In this document: positions 41,941-51,997 of the stretch, one piece after another
Position numbering within the stretch: the first letter of the stretch is position 1
How the letters are laid out: each line of letters starts with the position of its first letter
Source of the DNA: CAVRGQ01 sp963720785
Lineage (GTDB): Bacteria; Actinomycetota; Acidimicrobiia; IMCC26256; DASPTH01
NCBI GenBank assembly: GCA_963720785.1
Contig: CAVRGQ010000005.1
Span: 372,001-436,000, forward strand
Direction: 5' to 3'
Length of the DNA stretch: 64,000 bases
Program-made: the position numbers and the translations under genes
Notes under the pieces: generated by a model
The model's database searches: none
Told to the model about the DNA's origin: nothing
Seen by the model: only the letters and a program-made list of their open reading frames with translations

Positions 41941-42673
41941 GTGTGCCGTCATCTCGCCGCCATCGACCACCCATCCGCGGGCGACCTGCTCTTCGACGCG
42001 CCCCACGCCCTGTGCGACCAGGCCCGCACGCCGAAGCACCAGCCCGTCGGGCGCACCAACCCCGACGGGTGGGGTGTCGCCTGGTACCCGCCGGCCGCGC
42101 CCACCGGTGCGGGCCCCGAGCACTACCGCACGGTCGCCCGGATCTGGGACGACCGCGAGTTCGTCGCCACCGCACGGGCGATCGAGTGCCGCACGTTGAT
42201 CGCAGCCGCGCGCCTCGCGTCGCCCGGCCTCGTGCTCGCCGCCGAGAGCAACGCGCCGTTCGTCGCCGGCGTCTGGGCGTTCTCGCTCAACGGCTTCGTC
42301 GACGGGTTCGGCGGAGACGCCGGCGCGGCCCTGCACGACGCGCTCCAGTCCCGCGCGCCGCGCGGCGCTGGTGAGCGACACCGACTCCGAGGTGCTCTTC
42401 GCACTCGTGCTCGACCGCATCGACGCGGGCGAGGCGGCACTCGACGCGCTCGCCGCAGTCATGCACCACGTCACCGGCATCACCACCGGCCGGATCAACC
42501 TGCTCCTCACCGACGGCGACGCCGTCCACGCGACCCGGTGGGGCAACTCGTTGTTCACGCGCGGGCCGGTCGTCGCCTCCGAACCGCTCGACGACACCGA
42601 CGACTGGATCGAGATCGCCGACCGCTCGCTCGTCACGCTCGCCGCTCACGGCACCAGGATCGAGGCCCTGTGA
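41941..42673 (+). CDS. egtC: Gamma-glutamyl-hercynylcysteine sulfoxide hydrolase, frameshifted
   Basis: A class II glutamine-amidotransferase-fold enzyme that removes glutamate from the EgtB product. The start MCRHLAAIDHPSAG gives the N-terminal nucleophile Cys2 after Met removal. PVGRTNPDGWGVAWYPP and the SNAPFVAGVWAFSLNGF segment are intact. The frame breaks at about 42359-42365; adding one CG gives RAALVSDTDSEVLF and a 244-residue protein. The GTG start is at 41941. Its stop overlaps the egtD GTG. Confidence 0.85.
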
Positions 42674-43701
42674 CCGACACGACCGACACCGCCGCCACGA
42701 CCGACACCACCAGCACCCCGGGCGGTATCCGCGTCGACGTGCACCTCGCGCCCGACGCCACCGCACAGGCGCTCGAGGCCGACGTCCGTGGGGGGCTCGG
42801 CGCGACGCCGAAGACGCTCCCGCCCAAGTGGTTCTACGACGACCGCGGCAGCGAGCTGTTCGACGAGATCACCCGGCTGCCCGAGTACTACCCCACGCGG
42901 CGCGAGCGCGCGATCCTCGACGCGCACGGCGCCGAGATCGCGGCACGCACCGGCGCCGACACGTTGGTCGAGCTCGGCTCCGGCACGAGCGAGAAGACAC
43001 GCCTGCTTCTCGACGCGCTCACGAGCGCCGGCACGCTCACCCGTTTCGTGCCGTTCGACGTGAGTGAGCAGACCCTGCGCGACGCCGCCGCGGCGGTCGC
43101 AACCGAGTACCCGGGTGTGACGGTGCACGCGGTGGTCGGCGACTTCGAGCACCACCTCGATCGCATCCCCGCGGCCACCGCCGCCGGCGCGCACCGCCTC
43201 GTCGCGTTCCTCGGCGGCACGATCGGCAACCTCACCCCCGAGATGCGCGCGGTCTTCCTCGCCGATCTCGCGCGGGGCCTCGGGTCCGGCGACGCGCTCC
43301 TGCTCGGCACCGACCTCGTGAAGGACACCGACCGGCTCGTCGCCGCCTACGACGACGCCGCCGGCGTGACCGCCGAGTTCAACCGCAACGTGCTGCACGT
43401 GCTCAACCGCGAGCTCCACGCCGACTTCGTCGTCGACGACTTCACGCACGTGGCGCGGTGGAACCCCGAGCACGAGTGGATCGAGATGCGCCTGCGCGCC
43501 GACCGGGCCCAGACCGTCCAGGTGCGCGACCTCGACCTCGTCGTCGAGTTCGCCGACGGCGAGGAGGTCCGCACCGAGATCAGCGCGAAGTTCCGGCGCG
43601 ACACCGTGGCACGGGAGCTCGACGCCGCCGGCTTCACCCTCGACGCGTGGTGGACCGACCCCGACGGCGACTTCGCGCTCTCCCTCGCGTTCCTGCGCTG
43701 A
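42670..43701 (+). CDS. egtD: L-histidine N(alpha)-methyltransferase
   Basis: A 343-residue SAM enzyme that trimethylates histidine to hercynine. Recognisable features are PPKWFYDDRGSELFDEITRL, YYPTRRERAILDAH, VELGSGTSEKTRLLLDAL (SAM motif), FLGGTIGNLTP and the C-terminal EHEWIEMRLRADR. The first 20 residues are Thr-rich. It completes egtABCD; the beta-lyase egtE is not in the window, as is usual for actinobacteria that use an unlinked PLP lyase. It ends convergently with the glucosidase at 43750. Confidence 0.92.
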   Translation: MTDTTDTAATTDTTSTPGGIRVDVHLAPDATAQALEADVRGGLGATPKTLPPKWFYDDRGSELFDEITRLPEYYPTRRERAILDAHGAEIAARTGADTLVELGSGTSEKTRLLLDALTSAGTLTRFVPFDVSEQTLRDAAAAVATEYPGVTVHAVVGDFEHHLDRIPAATAAGAHRLVAFLGGTIGNLTPEMRAVFLADLARGLGSGDALLLGTDLVKDTDRLVAAYDDAAGVTAEFNRNVLHVLNRELHADFVVDDFTHVARWNPEHEWIEMRLRADRAQTVQVRDLDLVVEFADGEEVRTEISAKFRRDTVARELDAAGFTLDAWWTDPDGDFALSLAFLR

Positions 43702-43749
43702 GACCCCTGCACTGAGACCCCCTGCACAGACCTCCTGCGCCGGCCCGGA

Positions 43750-45897
43750 TCAGCTGATCCCGCGCACCCTGACTGTCGCGCGCCGGGCCTCCGCGACCAC
43801 TTCGAGGCCCGGCGGGCACTCGGTGATCTCCACCGAGTCGCCCTCGGCGACGAACGAGAGCCGACCCCCCATGACCTGCACGCCCTGCACCGACAGTCGC
43901 CCCATCCACTCCGGCACCGACGGCGCGAGGTGCAGACGGGAACGGCGCAGGTCGGGGTCGAGGCCGAGCATCGCCCGCACGAAGAGCAGCGGCGAGGCCG
44001 CGGCCCAGGCCTGCGGCGAGCACGACGTGGGGTAGCTCACCGGGAACGACTGCTCGTCGCGCGCGAGACCGGCGAACAGCTCCGGCAACCGGTTCCCGAA
44101 CCATCCCGCGGCGTGCACGATGCCCTCCATGACGCGGCTCGCCTCGGCGTGGAAACCGTACCGGGCGAGCCCCGCCGCGACGATCGCGTTGTCGTGCGGC
44201 CACACGCTGCCGTTGTGGTAGCTGATCGGGTTGAACCCCGTCATCGACGCCGCCAGCGTGCGCACGCCCCACCCGGAGAACATCTCCGGCGACACGAGCA
44301 GCGCGGCCACGCGTGCGGCCTTGTCCTCGTCGAGGATGCCGGTCCACAGGCAGTGCCCCATGTTCGACGTGAGCGCGTCGAGCGGGCGCTTGTCGCGGTC
44401 GAGGCCCATCGCCAGCCAGCCGCGGTCCTCCAGCCAGAAGTCGCGGTTGAAGCGCTCCTTCAGCCCGGCCGCCTTCGCGCGCAGCGACGCGACGAGCGCC
44501 GCGTCGCCCGCTTCCTCCGCGAAGTGTCCGCGCGCGAGGTACGCCGCGTACACGTAGCCCTGCACCTCGCAGAGCGCGACGGGCGGATGCGCGAGCCGCC
44601 CGTCGGCGAAGCGGGTGCTGTCGAAGGAGTCCTTCCAGCCCTGGTTCTCGAGCCCGCGGTCGGTGGTGCGTTCGTACTCGACATACCCGTCGCCGTCGCG
44701 GTCGCCGTACCGCTCGATCCAGTCGAGGGCCCGGTCAGCGGCGGGCAGGAGCGCGTCGACCGCGTCGCGCCGGTTGCCCCAGCGGCCGAGCTCACCGAGG
44801 AGCATCACGAACAGCGGCGTCGCGTCGACACTGCCGTAGTAGACGCTCCCGCCGCCGAGCGAGAGCTCCGCCGACTCGCCGAAGCGCACTTCGTGGAGGA
44901 TGCGGCCGGGCTCCTCCTCGGTGAGGGGATCGACGTCGCGGCCCTGGTGCAGCGCGAGCGTCTCGAGCGTGCCCAGCGCGAGGTCGCTGTCGACGAGGAT
45001 CGCCATCCACGACGTGAGCAGCGAGTCGCGCCCGAAGAGGGTCATGAACCACGGCGCGCCCGCGGCCACGACGGTGCGCTCGGGGTGGTCGGGGTCGAAC
45101 AGGCGCAACGCGGCGAGGTCCTCCGAGGAACGGGCGACCAGCGAGGTGAACGCGTCGTGGTCGGCCGTGATCGAGGGGAGGTTGCGCCGCCAGGCCTCGA
45201 GCCGCGCCGCAGGCGTGGAGCGCTCGACCGGTTGCCCGCAGAGGTAGCGCGGCGTGATCTCCTTGCCGTCGGCCGTCGGGGTGAGCTGCACGCACGTGGA
45301 CCACATACCGCCGGCCGGCACGACGACGTCGAACACCGCGTGCGTGCTCGACAACATCGGCCGTTCGGAGAACGAGAGCCGCGCGCCGCGCCGGAACGTG
45401 CCGCGTTCGTACGACCATTCGATCTGCCGATCGCCCACGTGCACGTGCAGGTCGCCGGCCTTCTCGACGCGGCCCTCCTTCACCTCGAACAAGTCGGCGA
45501 AGTCCGCGGCGACGGCGAGCTCGAGCACGCAGCGCGCGGGCTCGGTCCCGTAGTTGTGCACCGCGAGGTCCTCGCGCATCCCCCGCCCGATCCACCGGTT
45601 GCGGAAGATCATCAGGTGCGAGTCGGCCTCGCCCGCGGCAGGTTGGTCGCGCAACACGAACGACGCGGAGAACGGGTCGAGCGTCGTCGCGGCCAGAGGT
45701 TCGGGCCAGTGCCCGTTCACACGCAGTCGCAGTTCCGTGAGGATGCGGGTGTCGCGGAAGAAGACGCCGTGCGGCGCGTCGGGCACCATGTCGCCCGACG
45801 CCAGGGAGATCGCGAACGCCGGGCCCTCGACCAGGGTGGTGAGCCCGCCGTCGACGCGGAGTGACGCGCTCGCGGAGGTCGTCCACGGAGCGGTCAT
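43750..45897 (-). CDS. Amylo-alpha-1,6-glucosidase-type glycoside hydrolase (glycogen debranching family)
   Basis: A 715-residue protein. The N-terminal half is the beta-sandwich of glycogen-debranching proteins (GDMVPDAPHGVFFRDTRILT, FRNRWIGRGMREDLAVHNYG). The C-terminal (alpha/alpha)6 barrel shows PWFMTLFGRDSLLTSW, DRGLENQGWKDSFDS, EVQGYVYAAYLA, DALTSNMGHCLWTGI and SYHNGSVWPHDNAIVAAGL. It probably trims alpha-glucan or an alpha-glucoside. The ATG at 45897 is chosen because TACGGT lies seven bases upstream (leaderless). It is divergent from a GT4 that may act on the same glucan. Confidence 0.87.
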   Translation of the reverse strand: MTAPWTTSASASLRVDGGLTTLVEGPAFAISLASGDMVPDAPHGVFFRDTRILTELRLRVNGHWPEPLAATTLDPFSASFVLRDQPAAGEADSHLMIFRNRWIGRGMREDLAVHNYGTEPARCVLELAVAADFADLFEVKEGRVEKAGDLHVHVGDRQIEWSYERGTFRRGARLSFSERPMLSSTHAVFDVVVPAGGMWSTCVQLTPTADGKEITPRYLCGQPVERSTPAARLEAWRRNLPSITADHDAFTSLVARSSEDLAALRLFDPDHPERTVVAAGAPWFMTLFGRDSLLTSWMAILVDSDLALGTLETLALHQGRDVDPLTEEEPGRILHEVRFGESAELSLGGGSVYYGSVDATPLFVMLLGELGRWGNRRDAVDALLPAADRALDWIERYGDRDGDGYVEYERTTDRGLENQGWKDSFDSTRFADGRLAHPPVALCEVQGYVYAAYLARGHFAEEAGDAALVASLRAKAAGLKERFNRDFWLEDRGWLAMGLDRDKRPLDALTSNMGHCLWTGILDEDKAARVAALLVSPEMFSGWGVRTLAASMTGFNPISYHNGSVWPHDNAIVAAGLARYGFHAEASRVMEGIVHAAGWFGNRLPELFAGLARDEQSFPVSYPTSCSPQAWAAASPLLFVRAMLGLDPDLRRSRLHLAPSVPEWMGRLSVQGVQVMGGRLSFVAEGDSVEITECPPGLEVVAEARRATVRVRGIS

Positions 45898-45904
45898 GCG
45901 TGCC

Positions 45905-45910
45905 ACCGTA
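45905..45910 (-). promoter_or_regulatory. -10 box TACGGT for glucosidase
   Basis: The minus-strand TACGGT ends seven bases before the ATG at 45897, with no ribosome site. Confidence 0.45.
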
Positions 45911-45941
45911 GCCCTGAGGACGTCGAACTCCGGACCGCCAC

Positions 45942-45947
45942 TATCCT
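45942..45947 (+). promoter_or_regulatory. -10 box TATCCT for GT4
   Basis: TATCCT ends six bases before the GTG at 45954, so the GT4 mRNA is probably leaderless. Confidence 0.5.
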
Positions 45948-45953
45948 CCGCGG

Positions 45954-46982
45954 GTGAAGATCGCCCAGATCGCTCCCCCCTGGTTCCCCGTGCCGCCCAC
46001 GGGCTACGGCGGTGTCGAGCTCGTCGTCGCGTCCATCACCGAAGGGCTCGTCGCCCGGGGTCACGACGTCACCCTCTTCGCCCACGCCGACTCCAAGACC
46101 ACCGCGACGCTGGTGTCGCCGATGATCGACGCGCCGCATCCCGCCCTGCTCGGGGGCACGTGGTACGACGCGCTGCACGCGGCCGCGGCGTATCTCGAGA
46201 TCGGCAACGACTTCGATGTGGTGCACGACCACAGCGGGATCGTCGGCCCCGCCCTCGGCGCGCTGCGCGACGGGAACCCGCCGGTGGTGCACACGCTGCA
46301 CGGGCCGTGGACCGAGCCGGCGAAGCGCTACTACGCGCTCCTCGCCGAGTACATCCACCTCGTCGCGATCAGCGAGGCCCAGCGCGCCGACAACCCCGAC
46401 GTGAGGTACGCGGGCGTGGTGCACAACGGCATCGACCTCGACAGCTATCCGTTCCAGGCCGAGAAGGACGACTTCCTCGTGTACATCGGGCGGGCCAACC
46501 CCGACAAGGGGCCCACGCTCGCGATCGAGGTGGCGCGCCGCGCCGGGCTGCCGCTCGCGATGGTGGTCAAGCGCAATGAGCCGTTCGAGCTCGCCTATTG
46601 GGACGAGGTCGTGGCGCCGATGCTCAACAGCGAGGTCGAGGTGTTCGAGGCGATCACCCACCAGCACAAGGTCGATCTGCTGGGCCGGGCCCGGGCGATG
46701 GTGTTCCCCATCCAATGGCCGGAACCGTTCGGTCTCGTGATGGCCGAGGCGATGGCGTGCGGCACCCCGGTCGTGGCGTGCCCGGCGGGCGCCGCGGTCG
46801 AGCTGGTGGACGACGGCATCACCGGGTACCTGCGCACCTCGCTCGACGACCTCGTGTGGGCGGTGGGCCAGGTCGGCGGGTGCTCGCCCCAGGCCTGTCG
46901 CACTCGCGCCGAGGACCGTTTCAGCGCCGAGGCCATGGTCACCGGCTACGAGCAATTGTTCGAGCGCATCGCGGGCGCCTGA
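45954..46982 (+). CDS. Glycosyltransferase family 4
   Basis: A 342-residue GT-B enzyme. It starts KIAQIAPPWFPVPPTGYGGVE, the form seen in GT4 enzymes paired with glucan-processing genes, with FDVVHDHSGIVGPALGAL, VVHNGIDLDSYPF, FLVYIGRANPDKGPTLAIEV and the E-x7-E segment WPEPFGLVMAEAMACGTP. It is translated from a GTG six bases after a -10 box. Donor unknown; trehalose- or glucan-related transfer is possible from the neighbouring glucosidase. Confidence 0.85.
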   Translation: MKIAQIAPPWFPVPPTGYGGVELVVASITEGLVARGHDVTLFAHADSKTTATLVSPMIDAPHPALLGGTWYDALHAAAAYLEIGNDFDVVHDHSGIVGPALGALRDGNPPVVHTLHGPWTEPAKRYYALLAEYIHLVAISEAQRADNPDVRYAGVVHNGIDLDSYPFQAEKDDFLVYIGRANPDKGPTLAIEVARRAGLPLAMVVKRNEPFELAYWDEVVAPMLNSEVEVFEAITHQHKVDLLGRARAMVFPIQWPEPFGLVMAEAMACGTPVVACPAGAAVELVDDGITGYLRTSLDDLVWAVGQVGGCSPQACRTRAEDRFSAEAMVTGYEQLFERIAGA

Positions 46983-46988
46983 GTTTCC

Positions 46989-47002
46989 ACTATCGCCGTA
47001 GT
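46989..47002 (+). promoter_or_regulatory. Putative operator ACTATCGCCGTAGT, sufCSU operon
   Basis: The motif forms arms CACTA-N6-TAGTG and lies in the spacer just upstream of the -10 box TACACT (47008-47013). It matches 13 of 14 bases, in the same orientation, with a motif upstream of sufB (54829-54842), suggesting a shared regulator. Confidence 0.6.
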
Positions 47003-47007
47003 GCTAA

Positions 47008-47013
47008 TACACT
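47008..47013 (+). promoter_or_regulatory. -10 box TACACT of sufCSU operon
   Basis: TACACT ends seven bases before the sufC ATG at 47021; no ribosome site, so leaderless. A bound regulator on the 46989-47002 motif would block polymerase here. Confidence 0.55.
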
Positions 47014-47020
47014 GGCGGGC

Positions 47021-47820
<800 letters not shown>

Positions 47821-47824
<4 letters not shown>

Positions 47825-49053
47825 GCCTCGATGTCGCGCGCATCAAGGCCGACTTCCCGATCCTGAAGCAGCAGGTGCACGGCAAGCGCCTCGTGTACCT
47901 CGACTCCGCGGCCACGTCGCAGAAGCCGCTCGCCGTGCTCGACGCGATGGACCGCTACTACCGCGAGACCAATGCCAACGTGCACCGCGGCGTCTACACG
48001 ATCGCGGAGCAGGCCACCCAGGAGTTCGAGAGCGCACGCGGCAAGGTCGCGAGCTTCGTGAACGCGCGCGAGAGCGCCGAGATCATCTACGTGCGCAACG
48101 CCACGGAGGCGATCAACCTCGTCGCCTACTCGTGGGCCCGCGCCAACCTCCGCGAGGGCGACCCGATCGTGCTCACGCACATGGAGCACCACGCCAACGT
48201 CGTGCCCTGGCAGATCCTGGCCGCGGAGCGCGGCGTCGAGATCCGCTGGATCCCGCTCACCGCCGACTTCCGCCTCGATCTCGGCAACCTGGCGGAGCTG
48301 CTCGACGGCGCCAAGCTCCTCGCGGTCAGCGCGATGTCGAACGTGCTCGGCACCATCAACGAGATCCGGCCGCTCGCCGACGCCGCGCACGCGGCCGGCG
48401 CGCACGTGCTCGTCGACGCCTGCCAGGCCGTACCCCACCTCGCCGTCGACGTGCAGGCGTGGGACGCCGACTTCGTCGCCTTCTCCGCGCACAAGATGTG
48501 CGGCCCCACCGGCATCGGCGCGCTGTGGGCGCGCCGCGAGCTGCTCGACGCGATGCCGCCGTTCATGGGCGGCGGCGAGATGATCAACCAGGTCACCCTC
48601 GACGGCTTCGTGCCCAACGAGATCCCCTGGAAGTTCGAGGCCGGCACCCCGGCCATCGCCGAGGCCGTGGGGTTCGGTGCCGCGGTCGACTACCTCACCG
48701 AGCTGGGCATGGAAGACGTGCGCGCCCACGAGGTGCAGCTCACCGGGTACGCCCTCGACCGCCTCGAGCAGCGGTTCGGCGACCACCTCACGATCTACGG
48801 CCCCCGCGACCTCGCCGTGCGGGGCGGCGCGATCTCGTTCCTCTTCGACGGCATCCACGCCCACGACATCTCGCAGGTCGTCGACGAGGAGGCCATCTGC
48901 GTGCGGGCGGGCCACCACTGCGCCAAGCCGCTCATGAAGGTGCTGGGCGTGCCCGCCACCACCCGCGCCTCGTTCTACGTCTACAACGACGAAGCCGACG
49001 CCGACGCCCTCGTCGATGCCCTGGAGCGCGCCGAGAAGTTCTTCGCCTTCTAG
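47821..49053 (+). CDS. sufS: Cysteine desulfurase
   Basis: A 410-residue group II PLP enzyme that takes sulfur from cysteine. It has RNATEAINLVAYSWA, HMEHHANVVPW, the PLP Lys in FSAHKMCGPTG (K225) and the catalytic Cys in VRAGHHCAKPLM (C367). The opening IKADFPILKQQVHGKRLVYL is typical of SufS. Its ATG overlaps the sufC stop. Sulfur is passed to SufU, encoded 26 bases downstream. Confidence 0.95.
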
Positions 49054-49079
49054 GCTTCTCGACGCGAAGGAGAACCACC

Positions 49080-49559
49080 ATGCCCGGCCTCGAAGACCTC
49101 TACCGCGAGATCATCCTCGACCACTACCGAGCCCCGCGGAACCGCGGTGAGCTCCCGGTGCCGCCCGCCCACAAGGTCGAGGGCTTCAACCCGCTCTGTG
49201 GCGACGAGGTCGTGCTCTACCTCGTGGTCGACGGCGACACCGTCACCGACCTCAAGATCTCGGGCCAGGGCTGTTCGATCAGCCAGGCGTCCACCTCGAT
49301 GATGTCGGCCGCGGTCAGGGGCAAGCCCGTCGCGGAGGCCCGCAAGCTGATCCGTGCGTTCAAGGCCCTGATGTCGATCCACGAGTCCAAGCTCGAGGGC
49401 GAGGCCGACGGCGACGCTCTCGCGGCCGATCTCGAGGGCGTCCGCCTGGGCGACCTCGAGGCCCTCCAGGGCGTCGTGAAGTTCCCGGTGCGCATCAAGT
49501 GCGCCACCCTCGCCTGGAACACCCTTCAGCAGGGCCTCGACGAGGTCGAGAGCTCCTGA
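49080..49559 (+). CDS. sufU: Fe-S assembly sulfur-transfer protein
   Basis: A 159-residue SufU that accepts sulfur from SufS and passes it to SufBCD. The zinc/sulfur ligands are in NPLCGDEV (C40, D42), GQGCSISQAS (C65) and RIKCATLAW near the C-terminus. The opening YREIILDHYRAPRNRGEL is diagnostic. A good ribosome site AAGGAG precedes the ATG at 49080. It is the last gene of the plus-strand suf operon. Confidence 0.94.
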   Translation: MPGLEDLYREIILDHYRAPRNRGELPVPPAHKVEGFNPLCGDEVVLYLVVDGDTVTDLKISGQGCSISQASTSMMSAAVRGKPVAEARKLIRAFKALMSIHESKLEGEADGDALAADLEGVRLGDLEALQGVVKFPVRIKCATLAWNTLQQGLDEVESS

Positions 49560-49594
49560 CACCCCCCGCTGACATCCACAGCCGGGCGTCGTCT

Positions 49595-49644
49595 CTGACG
49601 GCAACCACTTGGAAACACAAGTGAACCCGGAAGGAAACCGTCAG
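49595..49644 (+). terminator. Nested stem-loop after sufU
   Basis: Outer arms CTGACGG (49595-49601) and CCGTCAG (49638-49644) enclose inner arms CACTTG (49606-49611) and CAAGTG (49618-49623). It lies 36 bases past the sufU stop and just before a -10-like TAGGTT, so termination of the suf operon is the simplest role. Confidence 0.45.
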
Positions 49645-49676
49645 CCGGTAGGTTGTGTCCCACGGAGGTCATGCCG

Positions 49677-49853
49677 ATGAACACGCAAGAGCTCACGAAC
49701 GTGATCGACGAGGCACTGGAGCGTTTCCGGGGCCGTGATCTCGTTGCCAGCGCGGAGGTCCAGGACGTACTCCTCGACCTGCGTCTGCTGCTGATCGACG
49801 ACGGCTCCCTCGAGCAGCTGCTCGACGAGCCCGCGCCCGTCACCACGGGCTGA
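49677..49853 (+). CDS. 58-residue hypothetical protein
   Basis: A small helical protein beginning MNTQELTNVIDEALERFRGR and continuing DLVASAEVQDVLLDLRLLL, ending in an Ala/Pro tail. ATG at 49677 is chosen because GGAGG lies eight bases upstream; an ATG at 49671 would be only two bases from it. A -10-like TAGGTT is at 49648. It lies between two suf operons but shows no Fe-S motif. Function unknown. Confidence 0.6.
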   Translation: MNTQELTNVIDEALERFRGRDLVASAEVQDVLLDLRLLLIDDGSLEQLLDEPAPVTTG

Positions 49854-49943
49854 ACCCGTCGTCCCACCCGCCGGGCCGTCGCGGCCGGCGGGTGTGGCTC
49901 CCGCGCGGCACGACTTCCTTGCGCGGGAAAGCACCTGGGAAGG

Positions 49944-49949
49944 TAGGAT
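49944..49949 (+). promoter_or_regulatory. -10 box TAGGAT for L,D-transpeptidase
   Basis: TAGGAT ends nine bases before the ATG at 49959 with no Shine-Dalgarno sequence. Confidence 0.5.
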
Positions 49950-49958
49950 CTTCGGCAC

Positions 49959-50816
49959 ATGGCCGATTCGACGACGCCCCCCGAGCTCCCGAACGAAGGT
50001 TCCGCTTCCCGGGCTGCCGCGCGGGCCGCGCAGCGCCAGCAGCGCACGAAGCGGCGTCGCACCCTCCTGATCGTCCTCGCCGCGGTCGTCGCGCTCGTCC
50101 TCGTCGTCGGCGGTGTCGTGGTCGCCACGAGCGGCGGCGACACGCCGAAGGCCGCACCCACCACCACGCTGACCCCGGCTTCCGGACCTCCGGTCAACGC
50201 CACGTTCACTGCGGCCGCGTACCGCACCGCCACCACCAAGGGCACCGACGTCCCCGTGTACGCGTCGCCCGACGCGAACGCGGCGCCGGTCACCACGCTC
50301 CCCAAGCAGACCGAGTACCTGCTGCCGCGGTCGTTCCTCGTGTTCGACCAGTACGCCGACTGGCTGCACGTCTACCTGCCCACGCGGCCGAACAGCAGCA
50401 CGGCGTGGGTCAAGTCCTCCGACGTGCGCGTCGGCGCGCCGCTCACGTACCAGATCCGCGTGAGCCTGGCCGACCGCACGCTCACCCTGCTCCACAACGG
50501 CAAGGTCGAGTTCACCGAGCCCGCGGCCATCGGCACCGACGAGAACCCCACCCCGACGGGCGTCTTCTACTACACCGACCCGCTCGATCTCGCGAACCAG
50601 CCCGGCTCCGCCTACGGCGTGTTCGCCATCGGCCTCTCGGGCCACAGCAACACGTTGAGCGAGTTCGCCGGCGGCGACGGGCAGATCGCGATCCACGGCA
50701 CGAACGACCCCGGCAGCATCGGCACCCCGGTGTCGCACGGGTGTGTGCGCGTCAACAACGACGTGATCCTCAAGCTCGCCAAGCTGCCGCTCGGCACCCC
50801 CGTCGTCATCACCTGA
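49959..50816 (+). CDS. L,D-transpeptidase (YkuD domain), membrane anchored
   Basis: A 285-residue cell-wall enzyme that makes 3-3 peptidoglycan cross-links or anchors proteins. A cytoplasmic Arg-rich start and one membrane helix (LLIVLAAVVALVLVVGGVVV, about 36-55) lead to a Thr/Pro-rich linker, an SH3-like region (VPVYASPDANAAPVTTL) and the YkuD domain with IAIHGTNDPGSIG and the catalytic SHGCVRVNN. It stands alone between the two suf operons, convergent with the second sufC. Confidence 0.9.
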   Translation: MADSTTPPELPNEGSASRAAARAAQRQQRTKRRRTLLIVLAAVVALVLVVGGVVVATSGGDTPKAAPTTTLTPASGPPVNATFTAAAYRTATTKGTDVPVYASPDANAAPVTTLPKQTEYLLPRSFLVFDQYADWLHVYLPTRPNSSTAWVKSSDVRVGAPLTYQIRVSLADRTLTLLHNGKVEFTEPAAIGTDENPTPTGVFYYTDPLDLANQPGSAYGVFAIGLSGHSNTLSEFAGGDGQIAIHGTNDPGSIGTPVSHGCVRVNNDVILKLAKLPLGTPVVIT

Positions 50817-50826
50817 CAATCTTCCG

Positions 50827-50874
50827 TCTTGGCGTCACCGGGTGTCGCCAGAACGACGTCTGGTGACGCCAGAA
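50827..50874. terminator. Stem-loop between L,D-transpeptidase and sufC
   Basis: The arms share GGCGTCACC (50831-50839) and GGTGACGCC (50862-50870), nine exact pairs extended by a few imperfect ones, between two convergent genes. Confidence 0.6.
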
Positions 50875-50876
50875 CC

Positions 50877-51674
50877 TCAGAGGTTGAGGGGATCGGAGAA
50901 GGGGTCGGACACCACGGGGGCGATGGCGACCGGCTGGATCCCGAGTCGTTCGGCCACACCCTCGTAGCCGCTCACCTCGAGCTCGCCGGCCACTTCCGGT
51001 CCGCCGCTCGTGACGATGCGCCCGTCGATGAACACGTGCACGACGTCGGGACGGAGCTCTTCGAGCAGGCGCGCGTAGTGGGTGATCGCGAGCACGCCGA
51101 GGCCGTCCTCGGTGGTCATGGCCTCGACCCGGCGCGACACGTCGCGCAGCGCGTCGACGTCGAGACCGGAGTCGATCTCGTCGAGCACCGCGAACTTCGG
51201 CTTGAGCACCGCAAGCTGCAGCGTCTCGGCCCGCTTCTGCTCACCGCCGGAGAACTCCACGTTGAGCCCGCGCACGAGGAACCGCTCGTCGACACCGAGG
51301 CGCACCGCCTCCGCGGCAACGAGCGAGGGCAGGCCGGAGGGATCGCCGCCCCGGCCGCGCACCGCGGCGTCGAGGAAGTCGCCGATCTTCACGCCGGGCA
51401 GCTCCACCGGGTACTGCAGCGAGAGGAAGAGGCCGGCGGCCGCACGCTCGTGCGTGGGCAGCGTGAGCAGCTCGACACCGTCGATGGTGACGGAGCCGCC
51501 GGTGACCTCGTAGTCGCCGCGGCCCATGAGCACGTGCGACAGCGTGCTCTTGCCCGAGCCGTTCGGGCCCATGAGCGCGTGCACCTCGCCTGAGCGCACC
51601 TCGAGGTCGACGCCGCGCAGGATCTCGTGACCGTTGACGGTCGCGGTCAGGCCTTCGATCTTCAACCGGCTCAT
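50877..51674 (-). CDS. sufC: SUF Fe-S assembly ATPase (second paralogue)
   Basis: A 265-residue SufC ATPase in the sufB-sufD operon, so the likely partner of the SufBD scaffold. Walker A ALMGPNGSGKST, signature FSGGEQKRAETLQLAV and Walker B FAVLDEIDSGLDVDAL are intact. It differs clearly from the paralogue at 47021. Its ATG overlaps the Rieske gene stop by four bases. Confidence 0.92.
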   Translation of the reverse strand: MSRLKIEGLTATVNGHEILRGVDLEVRSGEVHALMGPNGSGKSTLSHVLMGRGDYEVTGGSVTIDGVELLTLPTHERAAAGLFLSLQYPVELPGVKIGDFLDAAVRGRGGDPSGLPSLVAAEAVRLGVDERFLVRGLNVEFSGGEQKRAETLQLAVLKPKFAVLDEIDSGLDVDALRDVSRRVEAMTTEDGLGVLAITHYARLLEELRPDVVHVFIDGRIVTSGGPEVAGELEVSGYEGVAERLGIQPVAIAPVVSDPFSDPLNL

Positions 51675-51997
51675 GGAACTTCCTTCACGTCGACGACCAC
51701 GTCATCGCCGTCGACCCGCACCGCGTACACCGGGACGGGCTTGGTGGCGGGCAGCGTCCGGGCCTCGCCCGTGGTGAGCGAGAAGGTGGAGCCGTGCTTC
51801 GGGCACTCGATCTCGCACTCGTCGACCCACACCTCGCCCTCGGCGAGCGAGTAGTCGGCGTGCGAACAGCGGTCGCCGATCACGTACCACTCGGTGTCGG
51901 TGAGGTGCACCACGCACAGGCGGTGACCGTCGACATCGAAGCGCGCGGCCGCGCCCACCGCGACGTCACCGGGTGCGCACACCCGCACGTCGCTCAT
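51671..51997 (-). CDS. Rieske [2Fe-2S] ferredoxin of suf operon
   Basis: A 108-residue Rieske-type ferredoxin. The cluster ligands are C44-S-H46 and C65-P-K-H68 (GDRCSHADYSL, ECPKHGSTF). Such proteins sit inside the suf operons of many actinobacteria, between sufD and sufC, and may supply electrons for cluster assembly. It overlaps the sufD stop by four bases. Confidence 0.9.
   Translation of the reverse strand: MSDVRVCAPGDVAVGAAARFDVDGHRLCVVHLTDTEWYVIGDRCSHADYSLAEGEVWVDECEIECPKHGSTFSLTTGEARTLPATKPVPVYAVRVDGDDVVVDVKEVP

Noticed and set aside
43701..43749. Direct repeat of GAGACCCCTGCACT-like sequence after egtD
   Set aside because: Only two short imperfect copies with no dyad; too weak to call a feature.
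49595..49653. Riboswitch (for example c-di-GMP type) before the 58-residue gene
   Set aside because: The nested stems do not show the conserved loop sequences of known classes, and a -10 box lies after them; a terminator for sufU is simpler.
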